From positions 13,458,884 through 13,522,883 of the forward strand of contig CM023537.1 of NCBI GenBank assembly GCA_013350335.1: a stretch of 64,000 bases of DNA. Direction: 5' to 3'. Numbering within the stretch: position 1 is the stretch's first letter; every line of letters begins with the position of its first letter. Both the position numbers and the translations under genes were made by a program. This DNA is from Chimonanthus salicifolius. Lineage: Eukaryota; Streptophyta; Magnoliopsida; Laurales; Calycanthaceae. Below, one piece after another: positions 22,631 through 34,932 of this stretch. Below the pieces are notes generated by a model. The model did not search any database. It saw only the letters and a list, made by a program, of their open reading frames with translations, and had not been told where the DNA came from.

Positions 22631-24750
22631 GTTATTTTTTTAAGAAAAAGTGCTAATTTTTTTCTGACATTAGAAGTAAGAGAGATGGAAGATTCTCTCA
22701 CTCTTTTCATTATTTTGTTCCACATTCAATATTCAACTTCAATATTCAAAATTCTAACCTTTTTCTCCATCTTTTTGACACTGCTTTACATTGGACTCGT
22801 AACTTTCGCATCAGGTATTTAGGCATTCAGATATTCATCATTTTATCCAGTATTAAACATATGCAATATCTATATGGCATTCATTATGTTTAGCATTTTG
22901 GTATAAAATTTATATTTTGCATTTATTATGTATTCAATATTTAATTTTAATATTTATTATATTATTTTATATTTATAATTAATTTCACCTTTTAATATTC
23001 AACTCCAGTATTCTTCATTTTACTTTTATATTCAATATTTTACTCCTATATTTAACTTTTAATACTTTAGTCATTTAAATTTATGATCAAGTGGACCCAC
23101 GTTAAAATGATAATTTGAACAATTTAGATTCATTATCAAGTGAACTCAAACGGGTCCTTATTTCTTGGGCATTTGTAGATTATACTTAAATATGAAATTT
23201 TGAACTTTTGAATTTTAAAATTTGAAATTTAAATGTTAAATATTTGTGTGCCAGAAGGGTTGTTAGATGTTAAATATTAAAAGTCGACTTTCTAAATGTC
23301 AGAAATGACTGAACATTAAATATTTAAACATTGAATAAAAAGTAAAAAATTGAATGTTAGAATTGACGGTTAAATATTAAAATTAGACACGAAATAAAGG
23401 AATACAATTCTAAATGTTGAAATAAAATATAAAATATTGTAATTGAATGTTAAAAACGAACATATCTAACGTGTTAATTTTTTAAGCAGTATCTGACATG
23501 GAATCGACCGAAAGATCCTCATTTATGGGTTTGATATACAGAAGAATTACACTAGACGACACAGAAAAATGGCAACAATCTAGACGACTAGAACTTGGGG
23601 TGAAACTTGAGTGGGATTTTAACTTGACTTGTATTACTCGATTTGAGAAATTAATAAGTTTGGGTTATATATTTGTATATTTTGAGCCAGGTTGATTGGA
23701 AAAATAAAAATTCGTACGAAATTGGGGTCGCGTTCGGTTGAGAAATTTAAAATTAACCCTAACTAACATAATCTGGCTGACTCACGTATACCAAGTTATA
23801 CAATACCACTCGAGTTGACTCGGGTTAGCAAGTCAGATCGGATTGGGTGAGTAATTCGGATCAGGTCAAGTTGGGTTCAATAAATTTTTGAAATGAATTG
23901 AATTTGATTTATTAAAATCCGACGTGTTCTGACTGAGACAAGATCCGACTATGTAAAGGGAAATCAATCAATGATAAAAGAAGAGGGGTCAAGGATGGGA
24001 GCAATTTGGGATTTTATGTGTTTCTAACATTTAATTATATGAAAACAAAAATTCATATGTATTAGGAAAAAAATTGATTATCCCAGATTCCCAGTATTAT
24101 ACTTCAATCACCAATTAGTTGCATGCTTTCGTTTACATTTAACCTATCATTACATTATAACTTTTAATAAATAAAAATAAAATTATTACTAATAAATAAA
24201 TTAAAAATAAACTTTGATAATTGAAACATGTCTTAATTGGGACAGTATTTATTATTTATTTTTGTTTAATATGAAAGTAATTTTAGGTGCTTGTGTATTC
24301 TCATCTTATGTGGTAGGTTTAGCTCTCAAACCCTTGAGACGCCTAAACTGATCTATGGTTGTAATACTCCAGCCCAATTTAGGAGTTAATTATAATTAAT
24401 TGTGATTAATTAAATAATTTTTAACCGTTAATTATGAATTATTTTCCTCCAATCGTGAAGATTATCAAATATGTTTTCCAACGGATCTAAATTTGACTCG
24501 ATCCCAATCCATAGCTCTTTTAATTAAGTTTCAAAGGTGTATGAGCAAGTTATGAATATAATAATAATATTATTTTAGGCTTGAACCTTCGATGCTATAG
24601 AAACTCAGTCGTTTGACTTAATTTGAACTTCAAATTTTAGATTAGTCAATATTTTTTAATTCTGGACCTAATGACATGTCAATCTCATCATAGTTTCATT
24701 AATTTATTTTATCCCTAAGTTTTTAAGTGGTAAAACCCCAATTTGATAGG
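22631..24750. other. AT-rich stretch with a hAT MITE fragment
   Basis: A CGGGT-family end, TTGGGGTGAAACTTGAG, starts at about 23595, and family words (GGGTTAGCAAG, CGGATTGGG) continue to about 23930 without a recognisable right end. The rest shows repeated TTAAATATT-type words but no gene. Confidence 0.4.
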
Positions 24751-26161
24751 TGTTAGTCCCAAGGTTTCAACTCAAGGATATATGGGTATTTTGATGATCA
24801 CAAACCATTAAAATGTGATATTTAACATTTCAAATGATATTAATCTATGAGACATGTATCACATTTACAAAAAGACATAGTCAAAGAAGAAAGAAGGGCA
24901 AGATTATTGAAGATCAATTTTAATACAATCATAATCATCATGGAAGAGATCGAATGGCTCATCAATCTTTGAAGATCAAATGGCAAATGATACAAGTATT
25001 GAAGATTGAAGATCAAGCTTGTGTTCTTAGTATTGGTCATGAGTGTTAGGATCAAAATGTAAAGTTACTCAATTGTGTTTGAACACCATGGCTCAAGTCA
25101 CCCTTTAGTGGACCCTAGGATACCCAGCTTTACCTTATACATACAAATGAAATCCGAGGATAAGACCAAGTCCCCAAGACCTATAAAATGTATTTGAAAA
25201 AGAACAAAATTGCACAAATTACTTTTAAGGTCATTTCAGTCGACTGAACTAGAGGTTTCAGTCCACTGAAACAATGGATTAGATGGAGCTAGGATTTCAG
25301 CCGACTGAATCAATCTTTCAGCCGACTGAAATACTGTATTTTCAGTTGGGAATGGTTTCAGTCGACTGAAATGAAGTTTCAGCCGACTGAAAATCAGAAT
25401 TTTCATGACTTGCAATTTCAGTCGACTGAATTATCAAATTCAGCCGACTGAATTATTCACAGATAAGCTGTTTGTGTTTCGGGGCATTTTCAGTCGACTG
25501 ATTCGCGAATGATAATATTTTTTGAACATTAAATGCTCCTTCTAACGGCCCCTTGCTTCATTTAATGCTTGGCAATGGTTCTAAATATAACAAAATTATA
25601 AAACCAAGCTTCTATGAGTAAATGTGCTGCTCAATTACTTGAAATCAAGAGGAATCCATTGAAATCAAATCTCAAGCATACTCTAGCTCAAAATCCATCT
25701 CTTACAATCTTACCTTGAGCCATTTCAGTTCAACTCTTTGAGTAACTCTTAGAAAACTAGATTTGTAAACATTTGAGAGTTACTCCTAAGCTTTACATTG
25801 TAATCTTCTACATTTCATTGAGAGATAAAGTTTGAGAAGGGTTGGTGTAACCCTTGTGAAGGAGAAGGGTGTCTTCACCTTCAAGCTGTGTAATAGGTTT
25901 CTTCTCCATCCTTGAAGGAGAAGTTTAGTGCATTCAATCCTCAAGTGGTGTACTTGAGGCGAGGACGTAGGTAAGAACGCCGAACCTCGTAAAAATCTCG
26001 GGTTCAATCTCTCCATCTCTTCTCATATCCTCTTTTATATTTTGGCATTTATTTACTACTTATTTGCATCTTATTTTTCTTAAATTGTGATATTATAGAA
26101 AACCCAAAAAGTTTGCATTGACCCAATTCACCTCCCCTCTAGGGTCAATTTCTGGGCAACA
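24751..26161 (+). mobile_element. Solo LTR of a copia (SIRE-like) retrotransposon
   Basis: The 1411-bp segment starts TGTTAGTCCC and ends TCTGGGCAACA. These TG...CA ends, with TTTTGATGATCACAAA near the start and a CCCCTCTAGGGTCAATT stretch near the end, recall SIRE/Maximus-type copia LTRs. The flanks are ATAGG (24746-24750) and ATAGA (26162-26166), a 5-bp duplication with one mismatch. No primer site or gag-pol follows on either side, so internal recombination probably left a solo LTR. Confidence 0.7.
25246..25502. repeat. Array of TTTCAGYCGACTGAAA palindromes in the solo LTR
   Basis: Nine near-copies of the 16-bp palindrome TTTCAGTCGACTGAAA or TTTCAGCCGACTGAAA, plus one half copy, are spaced 10 to 45 bp apart. 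One copy has TCCACTGA in place of TCGACTGA. The regular alternation of TCGA and CCGA cores suggests amplification in pairs. Such palindromes may be protein-binding sites in the LTR promoter. Confidence 0.8.
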
Positions 26162-28640
26162 ATAGAGTAGAGAAAGTCCTAAAAATATACGGAGAGAGTC
26201 AGTACTCAATCTATAATATAACTAAGCTGTTTATTTCCTTATATTTCAAAATAGTGAGTTTTTTATATTTAGTTTAAGCCATGAAATATGCGCCGTTGAA
26301 TATTCTTTTAGTTTGAAAATGTGGTTTTTGACTTCGAAGTACTTTGAAACTTTGAATGTTTTTATCAGACAAATTTACTCTATCAACCTATAAGGTTGGA
26401 TCTTTTCAAAGTGATTCTTCAAAATTATGAGATCTTGTTAAAACGGTGATTTTTAGTAAAAACATTAGGTTTTTTACATAGATTTTACTCCAAATTTTAA
26501 TACCATGCGTAGTTTTTAATACCTGACCTAAATGAACCAATTGTATCAGTTTAGTGGGATCCTAAAATACCTAAATGAAAGATGTGACGTAGAAGTATTT
26601 AGTAAAAAGATGAAAATAATAAAATATTATAAAATATCTTAAGAAGATAAGTTTTAAACCTACCTAAGATATTCAACGTCTATGGTGAAAATGAAAAAAA
26701 ATAAATATTATTAATAAAATATAAAACATTTAATCATGTTTATCAAAATGCTACAAGCTACCTTTGTAGTTTGCAACGTAGGTGGTTGGGGTTTACCCTG
26801 GGTGCTTATTTAAGGTATTGAAGGGAAAGAATGATTGGAGAAAAAGTAAAAAAAAAATAGCAAACAAACCTCCAGCGCGTCTTTCCTTTCTTTTCGATTT
26901 TTTTATTTTCCTTTCTTCTTTATTTTTCCATTCGATTTCAAGAACAGCAGCAAGCGTCGGATTTTTTCCGCGTTCCTTCAAGGGTTTTCAAACTTAGCCA
27001 ATCTTAGACAGGATTTTACATCAAAGGTATCAAAATGATTCTATTCTTATTTTATTAACTTTAGAGCAAGTTAGGAGAAGAATGACTTAGTATTGGGGGT
27101 TTAAAAATGAGATTTATTAAATGGAGGGAAAAATAGATTTCCTCTTGAAATTTAAATTTCACCCTCAATATTTGTATTATTTTACGTTCAAAATATAGTT
27201 TTCGATTATAAGTAAAATCGGGGAAAAGATTAACCCCAACTGAAAATTGTGTGTTTAAATTTATGTACTGTACCCTCTGGGCCGGAATTTTTAATAAGTC
27301 TCCGTGGTCCTTCCAGAAGGCAATACGAGGATAGAGTACTGAGTACTTTTATTTACTTTACTGTCTCTGCAGTGAGTATTTTACATTTTTCATTTTATTG
27401 TAATATTTTGGATGGCTGTCAACTAACTTTCTGATATAATGTAAAGAAGTAGAAAGAGCGTAGGTGACTCATTACATATATTACGTTTTCTAGAAAATAG
27501 CACGGGGTTTGACGAAGTATTATGTGTATATACTGATAAATAGAAATTTATACGCTTTACTCTAGCTTACAGATTTTCTGTGAAAAACTCAACCGGAGAA
27601 GGTGAGGACTTGTAGCATACTGTGTAGAACTCCATGGTCCATACTGTGTAGAACGTAGGCGTTAATAATAGTGTTGGGGAGTCGAAGACTTGTAGCCTCC
27701 AACGAAGTATGGACCCATGGAGTGTGTGGAAATTGCTGGGTAAAAACTGGGATAAGACACTCGTGTTATTAAATCCAGTTTTATATGTTTGTATGAATAT
27801 TGATTATTATTGAGTGCAAGACTGCTGACATGAATATTTCAAGTGGTAAGATCAAAACTCATTGGGTTCTCTCAGGGTAAGTCCCTATGTAAAAAGGGCA
27901 CTGAGAGTCATGCATTTACACGGAATGAGTATGATATTAGGTTAAGTCTGTTAATGATAATAACCTTGGAAAAATTGATATTGGCCACTGGGCCGTAACT
28001 ACTAATATTGGCCGAGCGCTGTTTTGAACCACTGGATTGGATGTGTTAGTAGTCGGGTTGTGGAGATCTTATACACTTGCAAGTTGCTATATTATTTCTG
28101 GGGAGGAATTAATGTTAGTTCTGTTTGGAACTTCAAATGGGGCTGACTCCAGTGTTGTTGACACGGCTGGGGACTGAGCCCGGTGTTAGCAATATACACA
28201 AATCCGATTAAATACTTTAGAGAATGAATGTAGGGTGAAAATGAGATATGCTGATAACATGCATTTCTATTTCTGAGGTATGCATTGCTTAGTCATTGTT
28301 GTATTATATCCATTTGTTTTTAAGGTAAGTTCTCTCCACTGAGTTGTTGCTCACATCCCTTATAATGCAGGTTATGAATCAGATGATGAATTGGAGGGAC
28401 CAATGGTGTCTCGTTGAAAGTCGAGACTTAGAAGTTCCTAAGGTTTTCCGCATGTAGAAACCGTGTGCCTACTTTGAATGTGTTTATGTGTTTGTGATAA
28501 ATGCCAAAAATTGCATTTATATCTTAATATTATTGGGCATTCTCACATTTCTTTTATATTTAATATATGTATTTACACGTGAATTTATAAGTTTTATTTA
28601 ATATAACTTATTACGTGTATTTTCTTTATTTCAGGAAATT
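26162..28640. other. Probable LTR-retroelement relic or non-coding transcript region
   Basis: A TATA-like TTATTTAAGG at about 26808 precedes a pyrimidine-rich leader. Farther on, AAGGTAAGTTCTCTCCACTG followed by TTGCTCACATCCC and a GCAGGTTATGAA junction resembles LTR regions of Ty3/gypsy elements. No reverse transcriptase, gag or host gene motif was found. The assignment is tentative. Confidence 0.3.
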
Positions 28641-30680
28641 AACCTAGCCAATTTAATAAAGTTAGTCCCGAGTCAAAGCCTGAGTTAAATATCGAGTTCA
28701 AAGCTGAGTTTAGTGGATGCCGGGTCAAAACTGAGTTACGATCAAAAACCCATTGATGCAGGAAAGAGCCGTTGGAGCAGATTTCTTCTCTTACAAAAAG
28801 GGAATCTGGAAGTGAAGAAACGATCTCTCTGGCTAGGGTTAAGAAGAAAAGAAGCAGAAAAAAAATCCAGCTCTGCCTTGGGGAGAGCATCGACCCAGTA
28901 ACCATTTCTTCTCTTTTCTTGTTCCATTGCCTTCTCTCTTTCTTCTGTCAGATCTTGGATTGTTAGAGAGGAAGGCGGTGACAGCGTCGGAACAGAGAGA
29001 AACATCAGAGAAGGAAGAGCGGCAATAGCAGATTCTAGCAGCAGAGGTGTGCACCGGCGAGTGACTACAATCTACCCCCGTTAAAGCCAGAGCCGTCCTC
29101 GGCTCTGCACACACAACAACCAATCCCACACCCTCAGGCAGAGATTTGAACCATCTCTGATACCATTTGTAACGACCCGTCCCGCTAGCACAATATTGTC
29201 CGCTTTGGGCCTACACACGGACCCGCACCGCTTTGCTTTGGCGAGCCAACCCAATGTTGCTCCCAAAAGGCCTTATACTAGAAGGAGGAAGGCACTACTT
29301 ATATACCAGGGAACTTCCAATGCCACTAGCAATGTGGGACTTTTCGGGGCAGGGTATTACAATCTATCCCCCTTAAAGCCAGAGCCGTCCTTAGCTCTGC
29401 ACATATAATAACCAAGCCCACACCCTTAGGCAGAGAGTTGAACCAGCTCTGATACCATTTGTAACGACCCGTCCCGCTAGCACAATATTGTCTGCTTTGG
29501 GCCTACACACGGACCCGCACGGCTTTGCTTTGGCGAACCAACCCACTGTTGCTCCCAAAAGGCCTTATGCTAGAAGGAGGAAGGCACTACTTATATAACA
29601 GGGAACTTCCAATGCCACTAACAATGTGAGACTTTTTGGGGCAGGGTATTACACTGGGCGCGGCCAGAAGCGGAGGTGGAGCGGCAACATCTTTGAGCAG
29701 CACTGGACCGAGGGCAGCAAACCAGAATCAGAGCCTGAGCTTGGATCGGGCAGCAGCGTTTCAGCTGCTATCTTGTTCTCTCTTTCACTTTACTCTTATC
29801 GGTTTCCAGGGAGTTCCTCTCTCTCTGTTTGACAGAGAATTTCTCTTTACTTTTGATTTATTCATATTATTGTTTGTGAGGATTTTGAAGACATCATTTC
29901 AATTTTCTTTTGAAAATTTAATTGATTACTTTGAAGTTTCTTTTATCAATTGTTTGGTTATTTAATTTAATTTTGAATGTTTAAATTAACTGGCATAATA
30001 TCTTTCATCATAATGTTGGACTAAATTCCAAACTAAGGGAAAGGGTGAAGTTTAGTTATTTACGGGGTTATTTATTTCAACAATTATGAGATTAATGTGA
30101 GTTTTGATTAATTGAATGGTTTAATCTAATCTTAAATAATTATTATAAATCTAAATATTTTCCTTGATTTATTGTAGTTTCCGAACACAATAGATACTTG
30201 GATAAATGTATGAGATTTGTGATAAACTTTCAAGGACCTATTCATGTCTATATATTTTTCTTGATTTATTGTTATTTCTGAATACAATAAATGCTTGTCG
30301 AATCCCTATGACATGTGATATTTAATTAATATTACTTAACCATCAATTATTCGAACAAATTATATGCAAATTATTATTGAGATAACTGTCCAATCTTCCA
30401 GTTCAATAGAATCGTCATTCGAATTGAATTGAGACAAGTTGATGAAAATGCCCTATGAATTATTAAATGGATCCCTAAACCTTAGTGCTTTCTTTTTATT
30501 GATTTAAATTTATCACCATCTTTGCTCCATACTTTGTGTGGAAATAATCAAAATCCAATTTTTATTCTTTTAATTTTAAACAGTGTTCTTAATACCTTCA
30601 GTCCCTGTGGATTCGACCTCGGACTCACCGAGTAATTATTACTTCGCTACCTGCGCTTGGGTTTACACTTTTAAAGTGGT
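28641..30680. mobile_element. Probable Ty3/gypsy LTR-derived relic interrupted by a TRIM
   Basis: Leader-like sequence at 28700-29060 and 29654-29860 looks like one unit split by the TRIM at 29070-29653. Downstream, CCTGTGGATTCGACCTCGG and ATTATTACTTCG at 30604-30650 recall the region close to LTR ends in plant gypsy elements. Small open frames across 28639-29129 on both strands have no domain. Boundaries are not defined. Confidence 0.3.
29070..29653 (-). mobile_element. TRIM retrotransposon, tandem (internal-LTR-internal-LTR)
   Basis: Two 194-bp LTRs (29168-29361 and 29460-29653) begin TGTAATACCCTGCCCC and end GGGTCGTTACA on the minus strand, with a TATA box (TATATAAGTAG). Between them lie 98 bp holding a primer site complementary to initiator tRNA-Met (TGGTATCAGAGC at about 29446-29457) and a polypurine tract (AAGGGGGATAGAT) next to the LTR. 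A second copy of this internal part, 29070-29167, lies left of the first LTR, so the element was once a longer tandem. No protein is encoded. Confidence 0.8.
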
Positions 30681-31128
30681 AGCAGTTTGTAATAAATGTC
30701 TTATATGGCATAAGAACCTATGTTTGTAAGTTCTGACTTATTTATATATATTATGGTAGTATGTTGATATGTTTTTATCATCCCTCACATGGTTAAAGTG
30801 TAAAGCAGGAGGGAAAGTCAATTGAGATAAATTGAACAGACAACACTTGCTGTTGCTAGAACGATACATCGACACGGGCTATATATCGCCAGACGTGTTC
30901 GACGACATGACGTAACTGACGATATATCGACAATAGTAGGTTAGTTGCGTCGGCCAAAGTAAGGACAGTTAAGTTAAGTTTAGTAGTGATGACTAGAATG
31001 GCAAAACACAAGTGTGATTCATGTGTGTATGGGAGATCTTTTAAAATGATTAACGGGTTAGTGTTGTTTTTTTTAAAAAAAAATTAAGTCGCGTTCCGGG
31101 CCTACATCTAGGTTCGGGGCATGACAAG
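30681..31128 (-). mobile_element. Possible LTR start on the minus strand
   Basis: The minus strand at 31128 begins TGTCATGCCCCGAACC, a common start of plant Ty3/gypsy LTRs, followed by TAGATGTAGGCCCGGAAC. The other boundary was not found, so only the end is supported. Confidence 0.35.
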
Positions 31129-31216
31129 GGTGCTTGTGAGTGGTGTCATGGATCTGGAGTTTTACTTATGATCACCACAAAGTGGGGTTCGCGGGTTTCC
31201 ACGTATTAATTATTTA

Positions 31217-31378
31217 CATGAGTGTAGGTCAACTGGTTGCGTCCCGCATCAGGAAGCGGGAGGTTGCGGGTTCGAGCCCCCATGGCCTAAGGATGTGCCC
31301 TAGGGGTAGTGGGCTGACCCATGGGGTTTTACGCGGGAAATCCTGCAGTTCCTCATATGTAAATTAAAAAAAAAAAAA
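31217..31378 (+). mobile_element. SINE family A, best-preserved copy
   Basis: The head CATGAGTGTAGGTCAACTGG carries a box A and GGTTCGAGCCCCC at about 31270 is an intact box B, a tRNA-like pol III promoter. The body reads GTGCCCTAGGGGTAGTGGG, then CCTGCAGTTCCTCATATG, and the element ends TAAATT plus a 13-A tail. Length is about 160 bp. No clear target duplication was found. Confidence 0.75.
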
Positions 31379-32581
31379 TGAATTTGACAATTTGTTAGTT
31401 ATGTTTTTTTGTTAACAAAAATTATAAAAATAAATAAAAGAATTTTAAGATTTGATTTGATCAATTTAAAAGATCTTGCATGTTTTTATCCTATGAATAC
31501 TAAAAAATAGGGAAATTCATATAACATAATAAAAAATAAAAAAGGGATTTCAAGATTGGAATCAATGAGTTGAAAGGAATTGGTCTAATTTTAGTTTGTT
31601 ATTCTTTAAAAAAGAGAGTAAATTTGTGCAAAGTGACTAAAAAAGAGAAAAAAATATTAATTTAATTTGATGAGCTTGAAGGATTTGAGCCAAATTTTCT
31701 ATGTTAGTATTTAAAAATAAAAGATTATATTACTAACATTAGAATCAAAGATGAAATCCTCTAAATTCACCAAATTTAATTTATAATAAATTTTCATAAA
31801 TTTCTTATATTTTTAGTAGTACAATATGATAAGATTTGACCAAATACTTCCAACTAAACTAATTTCAATCTTAAAATCTTTTATCTTATATTTTAGTCTA
31901 TGTATCACACAATTTTTCTATTTTTTAATTCTAATAGTACAATGATATATTATTATTTTCAAATTCACCAAACCAATTAATTTTTTTTTCTATTTTTTGA
32001 ATTTTTTCTAGTCAATACAAAAATAAATTACATTGCTGAACTATTGATCAAGACTTATTTTACGAATTAAGATTACGATCACCATCACCTGACCCTTTTT
32101 TATATATAGAAGAGTAGTCGAAGAATGTACTATGCACTTGACAAATCTATTCTAGATAAACTAAAATTAGAATTCTAAATTTAATATAAAATTAAACAAT
32201 TAAAAGGTTTTAAAGTAAAGTTAAAAATATACATAATAATTTATAAATAATACGGTGGAATTACAAAAGAAGAATTATCATCATCTTCTTATTAGAATGC
32301 GTTTACCAATTTATCATAGCCCCGTCCCCTCAGTCCATCGCCACGACGCCACTTAGGGGGAAAAATCAAAAAAGCAAAAGGAAAAACTTGATTTCACCAG
32401 CTTAACGGCAATTGAGCCAATGAAATAAAAAGATTCATATTGTAAAAAAGCAGTGCCTTTTGAATGATTCTTGCCATAACGAGAGGCGACGAGAGGAGGG
32501 AGCTCTCCGAAGAAAACGACGCTTCTTCCCTCCCTGAGGAATTCATAACGGAAATCTGGGAAAAGAACAAGTTGAGGAAAT
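31379..32581. other. AT-rich upstream region of the PPR gene
   Basis: No repeat or gene was recognised. The last 250 bp become less AT-rich and probably hold the PPR promoter and 5' UTR. No clear TATA box could be fixed. Confidence 0.4.
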
Positions 32582-34438
32582 ATGCTCAGAAAGTACAAGA
32601 ACTCTTCTCGGATCATTCATTTTACTAAACCCATAATCCTATTCCAAAAGTCCAGAAACTTTCACGTAATTTTCTCAGAGACCAACTATTCATCTCTCCT
32701 TCTAAACGCGATCAAAACTAGATCTCTTAGAAAAACCCAACAAATTCATGCTCACATCCTCGTTAACTCCCTTTTATGGAACACCCATCTCGCCAATCTC
32801 ACCTTAGAATCCTATTTGAAATGCGGCATGTCTGAGCTTGCTCGCCAAGTGTTCGAAAAGATGCCCCAAAGGGATTCAATGTCTTGGGCGCACATAATTG
32901 CCTTTTATTCGCAAAACAAACAACCGGAAAATGCTGTTCAATTCTTCCGACTAATGATTCAGCAAGGATATGATCCTAATAGAGCTTCTTTACTCTCTGC
33001 TTTAAATTCATTCGGCAATTCCTCCAAATCAAGCCAAGGAAAGCAGCTCCATTCGCAAGTTTGTAAAAGAATTTCTCCTTTGGATGTAACTGTCAGCAAT
33101 GTCTTGATCAACTTCTATTCAAAATGCAGGGAATTGGGGGATGCACGGAAAATGTTTGATGAAATTATTGATAAAGATTTGGTGTCTTGGACTTCAATGC
33201 TTTCTGGGTATTCTCAGAATGGATTGAGTAAAGAAGCTGTGGAGTTTTTTGCTGCTATGCACAGCCATGACATCGGTTTTAGCCATTACTGTTTTTCAGT
33301 CACCGCCAAAGCTTGCGGAGAACTCCAAGAAAGTATTGCTGGGGAGCAACTTCATTGCTTGGTGATAAGAACGGGTTTTGACTCTCATGTTGTTGTTGCA
33401 AGTGCTCTCTTGGATATGTATTCGAAACATGGCAAAATTGCATTTGCGCATAAGATTTTTGACTTGATCGATGAGCCTAACGTTGTTTCTTGGACTTCCA
33501 TCATCACAGGCTATGTCCAAATCAATGAAGGAGAAGAAGCATTGGGCTTGTTTAAGCATCAAATTCGGGTAGGTGTCCAACCAGATGCTTTTTCATTGTC
33601 AAGTATTCTTGCTGCTTGTGCAAATATCCCTGCACTCGAATTTGGAAAACAAATACATGCCTGCATTGTTAAATCTGGATTTGAATTCCAAATTTTTGCC
33701 GGTAATTCTCTTGTTGGAATGTACTCAAAATGTGGGTGTCTATCCGATGCACAGAAAATGCACAAATTAATGCAAGTGCATGATGTCATAACATGGACAT
33801 CAATGATTGCTGGCTATGCCCAGCATGGGCAGGGTACCAAGGCTCTGGAAATATTTGATCAGATGAGGGATGCAAACATTAGACCAAATTCAATCACTTT
33901 TATAGCTGTATTATCAGCCTGTAGTCGGTCGGGCTTGGTGGATAAAGGAATCATGCATTTTCAATCAATGGATGTAGATTATGGGATTGAGGCACGTGAA
34001 GAGCATTACACTTGCATGGTTGATCTCCTTGCTCGTGCAGGGCATGTGAAGGAGGCATATGAGTTTATGAGGAGGATGCCGTTTGAACCCAGTGCTAGTA
34101 CTTGGGGTGCATTGTTTAGTGGTTGTAGGGCCAGTGGGGAGTTGGCATTAGGGTTGATGTGTGCTGAGCAGCTATTTGAATTGGAGCCAAAGTCAGCTTC
34201 TAACCACATTATGCTTGCAAACATGTATGCTGCTGAGGGAAGGTGGGAAGAGATGAGGAGAGTGAGAGGATTGATAAAGGAGAAAGGATTAAAAAAAGAG
34301 AGTGGGTATAGTTGGATTGAGGTTGGGAAGAAGGTGAGTGTGTTTGGCGTGGCCGATAACTTGCACCCACAAAGTGACTTGATCTATGCCATGCTGTATC
34401 ATTTATCATTAGAGATGGAGAAATGTAATATGAAGTAA
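32582..34438 (+). CDS. PLS-class pentatricopeptide repeat protein, E subgroup
   Basis: An intronless 618-residue open frame, as usual for plant PLS-class PPR genes. Residues 1-30 are rich in K, R and S with few acids, which suggests a mitochondrial or plastid transit peptide. PPR units run from about residue 55 to 505, for example NVLINFYSKCRELGDARKMF (173-192), DLVSWTSMLSGYSQNG (199-214), DVITWTSMIAGYAQHG (401-416) and HYTCMVDLLARAGHVKEAYE (475-494). Residues 505-618 form E and E+ motifs (STWGALFSGCR, NHIMLANMYAAEGRWEEM, GYSWIEV), and no DYW deaminase domain follows. Proteins of this class bind organellar RNA one base per repeat and usually help C-to-U editing with a separate DYW partner; that role is inferred here. 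The start at 32582 is the first ATG and keeps the basic leader. The gene converges with the YSL gene, with 494 bp between the two stop codons. Confidence 0.9.
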   Translation: MLRKYKNSSRIIHFTKPIILFQKSRNFHVIFSETNYSSLLLNAIKTRSLRKTQQIHAHILVNSLLWNTHLANLTLESYLKCGMSELARQVFEKMPQRDSMSWAHIIAFYSQNKQPENAVQFFRLMIQQGYDPNRASLLSALNSFGNSSKSSQGKQLHSQVCKRISPLDVTVSNVLINFYSKCRELGDARKMFDEIIDKDLVSWTSMLSGYSQNGLSKEAVEFFAAMHSHDIGFSHYCFSVTAKACGELQESIAGEQLHCLVIRTGFDSHVVVASALLDMYSKHGKIAFAHKIFDLIDEPNVVSWTSIITGYVQINEGEEALGLFKHQIRVGVQPDAFSLSSILAACANIPALEFGKQIHACIVKSGFEFQIFAGNSLVGMYSKCGCLSDAQKMHKLMQVHDVITWTSMIAGYAQHGQGTKALEIFDQMRDANIRPNSITFIAVLSACSRSGLVDKGIMHFQSMDVDYGIEAREEHYTCMVDLLARAGHVKEAYEFMRRMPFEPSASTWGALFSGCRASGELALGLMCAEQLFELEPKSASNHIMLANMYAAEGRWEEMRRVRGLIKEKGLKKESGYSWIEVGKKVSVFGVADNLHPQSDLIYAMLYHLSLEMEKCNMK

Positions 34439-34932
34439 CCGTCTCAATGTCGCTTACAACATCTAGTAGAAGAAAGCGATCCCATGCAATGTGGAGCATA
34501 AAATTCAGACCAATTGGATAGTCCAAGGGGACACAATTATCATTGGAGGGTTTTTTAATGATATGATTATTGTTGGAATTTTTTATACTATTTTTAATGC
34601 ATACTTTGTTCAATAGAGAAACCTTGTCTAAATGAAATTCTAAAAGTCTGTGTAGTAGAAAATTGCAAATAGACCAGAAATTGGAAAACACAAGATTGGT
34701 TCGAGTAGACTATTGAATTTACATGGATGAGAAACTACTATCTTTACTGCCCAACAGCAACATTTATCCATATTGGAGGAGCAAAGACCCCATACCAAAC
34801 ATGAATTACATTTGGAATACTATAGAAACAAAAGAAAAGGCATGATTACATATTTGTAAGGTGGTATCATCTGATTGAGTATTGGCTTCAATCAGAATTT
34901 AGGACATTGAGCAAAGAAGACACAGATTTCTA
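34439..34932. other. Convergent intergenic region, 3' UTRs
   Basis: The stop codons of the PPR gene (plus) and YSL gene 1 (minus) face each other here. The two 3' UTRs must share or nearly share this space. No other feature was seen. Confidence 0.5.

Noticed and set aside
25246..25502. CRISPR-like array of palindromic repeats
   Set aside because: The spacers vary in length, the genome is a plant, and the array lies inside a delimited LTR. It is not a CRISPR locus.
28639..29129. Several overlapping open frames on both strands
   Set aside because: They arise from purine/pyrimidine-rich leader-like DNA and the TRIM. None shows a domain.
34209..34691. 160-codon minus-strand frame over the PPR 3' end
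   Set aside because: It is antisense to the PPR gene and has no recognisable family.
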